Assembly (NCBI GenBank): GCA_024234975.1
Contig: JACKNH010000021.1
Coordinates: 1-64,000 of the forward strand
Source: Gammaproteobacteria bacterium
Lineage (GTDB): Bacteria > Pseudomonadota > Gammaproteobacteria > Ga0077536
Reading direction: 5' to 3'
DNA: 64,000 bases
Shown: positions 61,549-64,000 of the stretch, piece after piece
How positions within the stretch are numbered: position 1 is the stretch's first letter
Layout: every line of letters starts with the position of its first letter
Position numbers and translations under genes: made by a program
Notes under the pieces: generated by a model
The model's database searches: none
Seen by the model: the letters and a program-made list of their open reading frames with translations, nothing else
What the model was told of the DNA's origin: nothing

Positions 61549-61955
61549 CAGGACATCGGCGCATCACCGCCAGCGATGTGATGAATACGCAGTTCGTGGA
61601 GATGGATGGCTTGCAGACCGCCATGGATGCAATCACCACCATGCGCTCACGTAATGTGGATGTCATTATGGTCCAGAGGCGGGATGAGCATGACGCGCAC
61701 GGCATTCTGTTGCTCGCGGATATCGCGAAGAAAGTCCTGGCCAGAGATCGTGCCCCCGAGCGAGTGAATATCTACGAGATCATGTCAAAACCGGTGGTAT
61801 CGGTGCCGCCAGGCATGGATGTGCGTTACTGCGCGCGCTTGTTCGACAGGTTTGGATTATCTGTCGTCCCGGTTATTGACGACGATAAGGTCATCGGCAT
61901 CGTGCGATACCATGAACTGGTGCTGGACGGCTTGTTCAAGTTATACGAGGCATGA
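61545..61955 (+). CDS. Two-CBS-domain protein
   Basis: The 136-residue protein is a single Bateman module. CBS1 covers about residues 8-65 (ITASDVMNTQFVEMDGLQTAMDAITTMRSRNVDVIMVQ); CBS2 about 80-135 (IYEIMSKPVVSVPPGMDVRYCARLFDRFGLSVVPVIDDDKVIGIV). Such modules bind adenine nucleotides. Its ATG overlaps the PII-like stop (ATGA), so it is coupled to it. It probably adds a second nucleotide-sensing input to the DUF1538 system. Confidence 0.85.
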   Translation: MTGHRRITASDVMNTQFVEMDGLQTAMDAITTMRSRNVDVIMVQRRDEHDAHGILLLADIAKKVLARDRAPERVNIYEIMSKPVVSVPPGMDVRYCARLFDRFGLSVVPVIDDDKVIGIVRYHELVLDGLFKLYEA

Positions 61956-62034
61956 CGTTACATTCGATGCAGATCTGATTGGCTGCCGAAAACCTGGAAC
62001 GATGTTTGCGACGCGTTGAGGGCAGCACCCGGAC

Positions 62035-64000
62035 TCAGTCATTCTCGGCATCATATGCCGCCCTGGCGGTCGTAATCAGATACTGATGAATTGCGGTTAC
62101 GTCCTCGTCATCGAGTACATCATCCCAACGTGGCATGCCCAATGGCTGCAATGTGCCTCCCAGCAGTATCTGCTCGAATGCGGCGTGGGTCGCGGCGGAC
62201 ATTCGGCGCAGGTCGGCCGATGCGGTCCGCGGGCGGTCGACTGTGTTTGGATGACAGCGGATACAGTGGTCACCAAACAATCGGGCACCGCGGGTAATTG
62301 TTTCGGTGGAGGCTGAAACAGGCGGCGGAAGGGGAATGGGCGCTTCCGGGGGCAACGCCGGTGGCAACGACACCGGCTCACCACCAAGCTTGAACGCCAG
62401 TATCCGCCCTTGATTTCCGTACTTGTACGCCGCGCTGTCCGGCGGCGGTGCAAATGCCAATGGTCCTCCACCTGCTGCCGCCATGACGACGATATATTGC
62501 TCACCGCCGACTTCGTAGGTGGCGGGTGCTGCGATGATGGAGCTGCCGGTTTCGATACTGTAGAGCAGCGCGCCGTTTTCAGCGTCGTAGAAATTCAGCC
62601 GGCCATCGAGCCCGCCTTGAACCACGAGGTCGCCGCCGGTCGCCAGTACGCCACCGTGATCATAGGGTTGCGCCCAGGTCACTTCCCATCTTGCTTGTTG
62701 CGCAACCGGGTCCCACGCACGTAATCCGCCGCGCGGGGCAGGCGCGCCTTCCCATAATTCCGGCGCGGCCAGCTTTGCCTTCAGCGATTCGCTCAATTCG
62801 GGCGCGCCGAATATGGCCCCGCTGTACGACATGCCATAGGTGCTGGTGTTACGCTGGCCGGGGTGATACTCGTGGCCATCGGTGGGGTCGAACAAGACAA
62901 TAGCCGCTTCCGCGATGGGTATGTAGACGAGGCCGGTCATCGGACTGAAGGCCATCGGGTTCCAGCTATGTGCCCCGCCCGTCCATGGGTAGATCAATGC
63001 AGGGCCATCTGCGTAGTCCGCGGCGGTTGATATAGCGGGTCTGCCCGTCGCGAGATCGACATGGCTGGCCCAATTGGCGGGTGCGAACTTCTCCGCCGAC
63101 AACAATTCGCCGGTCGCACGATCGAGTACGTAAAAGAAGCCGTTTTTGGGTGCGTGCAGCAGCACTTTGCGCTGCGTGCCTCCGACAGTGAGTTGCGTGA
63201 GAATCATCGGCGCGGTGGCCGTGTAATCCCACTGATCGCCCGGCGTCTCCTGATAGTGCCAGGCCAATCTCCCTGTGGTTGCATTGATAGCGAGGATGGA
63301 CGAGAGGTAAAGGTTGTCGCCCCCCGCCGGACTGCGTTCATTGCGGTTATACAGAGCGGCGTTTCCGGTTCCGACGTACACCAGGTTCAGCTCGGGATCG
63401 TAAACGATACCGTCCCAAGCGGTACCACCACCCCCGACGTCGAACCGGCTGTTGGGGTCCCAGGTGGTTGCGGCGCGCTCGAGTTCAATGTGTTCGTACG
63501 GTTGATCGGCAGGACCGGGAACGATGTAGAAGCGCCAATTCAATTCACCAGTGAGACGGTCATAAGCGGACACATATCCGCGGGCGTCGTACTCAGCACC
63601 AGCGTTGCCGATGACGACGACGTCACCGGCCATCTCCGGCGCCCCTGTGCTCGAGTAACCTCGTGTCTTATCGATGATGGTATCAACCTGCCAGAGCTCG
63701 ATGCCGGACGCGGCGTCCAGTGCAAACAGGCGCCCATCGAGCGCGGCAACATAGACCCGACCTTCCCAAACCGCCACACCGCGGTTGACCGCATCACAAC
63801 AGGCAACACGATTTACCTGGGGATCGATTTGCGGATCAAATAACCATCGCTCCGCGCCCGTAACGGCATCAAGCGCATACACGCGGCCGTTGACGCCTGA
63901 AGTGAACAATACGCCGTCAACGATGATCGGAGTCGCCTCCAGGCCGCGATTCGTATGCGTCTCATACGACCATGCCAGGCCCAGTTGGCTGACCGTCGTG
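62035..64000 (-). CDS. PQQ-dependent alcohol dehydrogenase with C-terminal cytochrome c (5' end outside window)
   Basis: The frame is open to the window edge (reading AWSYETHTNRGLEATPIIVDGVLF), so the N-terminus and signal peptide lie beyond it. The visible 655 residues form the eight-bladed quinoprotein propeller, with the vicinal cysteines near VACCDAVNRGVAV that stack on PQQ, and GGGTAWDGIVYDPELNLVYVGTGN. A C-terminal cytochrome c domain has the haem motif CIRCH and a distal methionine near LGMPRW. This is the quinohaemoprotein (type II/III) layout: periplasmic oxidation of alcohols, with electrons passed to its haem. Confidence 0.9.
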   Translation of the reverse strand, partial: TTVSQLGLAWSYETHTNRGLEATPIIVDGVLFTSGVNGRVYALDAVTGAERWLFDPQIDPQVNRVACCDAVNRGVAVWEGRVYVAALDGRLFALDAASGIELWQVDTIIDKTRGYSSTGAPEMAGDVVVIGNAGAEYDARGYVSAYDRLTGELNWRFYIVPGPADQPYEHIELERAATTWDPNSRFDVGGGGTAWDGIVYDPELNLVYVGTGNAALYNRNERSPAGGDNLYLSSILAINATTGRLAWHYQETPGDQWDYTATAPMILTQLTVGGTQRKVLLHAPKNGFFYVLDRATGELLSAEKFAPANWASHVDLATGRPAISTAADYADGPALIYPWTGGAHSWNPMAFSPMTGLVYIPIAEAAIVLFDPTDGHEYHPGQRNTSTYGMSYSGAIFGAPELSESLKAKLAAPELWEGAPAPRGGLRAWDPVAQQARWEVTWAQPYDHGGVLATGGDLVVQGGLDGRLNFYDAENGALLYSIETGSSIIAAPATYEVGGEQYIVVMAAAGGGPLAFAPPPDSAAYKYGNQGRILAFKLGGEPVSLPPALPPEAPIPLPPPVSASTETITRGARLFGDHCIRCHPNTVDRPRTASADLRRMSAATHAAFEQILLGGTLQPLGMPRWDDVLDDEDVTAIHQYLITTARAAYDAEND

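Noticed and set aside
1..64000. tRNA, rRNA genes, insertion sequences or prophage integrase genes
   Set aside because: No cloverleaf-like sequence, rRNA segment, transposase or integrase motif was recognised by eye anywhere in the window; small RNAs cannot be excluded this way.

Overview
The window is GC-rich, densely coded bacterial DNA that reads as a gammaproteobacterium, probably a free-living environmental lineage. The pointers are a FabY-type initiating ketoacyl synthase, a RibBX-type riboflavin protein, MltF, a GlxA-type regulator, a two-domain polyphosphate:AMP phosphotransferase, SapC-family and sulfotransferase genes, and a protein ending in a PEP-CTERM-like sorting tail. The assignment is inferred from gene content only; no rRNA or tRNA gene was found.

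Layout. 1-9.2 kb holds housekeeping and regulatory genes: the end of an acyl-CoA/AMP ligase, MltF, an HDOD protein, a GlxA-like regulator divergent from fabY, a zinc-ribbon protein, an APH-fold kinase and a diguanylate cyclase. At 9.5-11 kb is pap. From 22.8 down to 11 kb one minus-strand run carries a two-partner secretion system (TpsB 21.2-22.8, giant TpsA 15.2-21.0), a FecR-domain protein, a SapC-family protein, a sulfotransferase and a molybdopterin-binding/MocA-like fusion. A 0.7-kb gene-free gap and a universal stress protein follow.

24.2-36.0 kb is the most interesting part. A minus-strand operon (fatty-acyl-AMP ligase, NAD-dependent epimerase, ACP, serine-palmitoyltransferase-like enzyme) matches the published bacterial ceramide gene set. 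It is flanked by a GNAT-fold protein, a MobA-like nucleotidyltransferase, an LpxO-like hydroxylase, LptA/LptF/LptG homologues, a metallophosphoesterase and a TAM41-like cytidylyltransferase. I read this as a candidate sphingolipid synthesis, tailoring and outer-membrane export locus. Malonyl-CoA decarboxylase, class III alcohol dehydrogenase, a tandem-domain reductive-dehalogenase-like protein and a metallo-hydrolase follow.

41.9-46.8 kb looks like a phosphorus/glycerol unit: glpQ-glpD-glpK face a PhoX-like protein across a spacer with three Pho-box-like repeats at exact 11-bp spacing. 46.9-53.3 kb is strikingly decayed except for the intact FKBP isomerase and ribBX: there are frameshifted remains of a RibA-like gene, a maleylacetate reductase and a beta-keto acid cleavage enzyme, plus 1.2 kb with no recognisable gene. 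53.4-64 kb carries a glycosyltransferase, a YVTN beta-propeller, a MacAB-like operon, a four-gene operon of two DUF1538 membrane proteins with a PII-like and a CBS protein, and the 3' part of a PQQ dehydrogenase with a cytochrome c tail.
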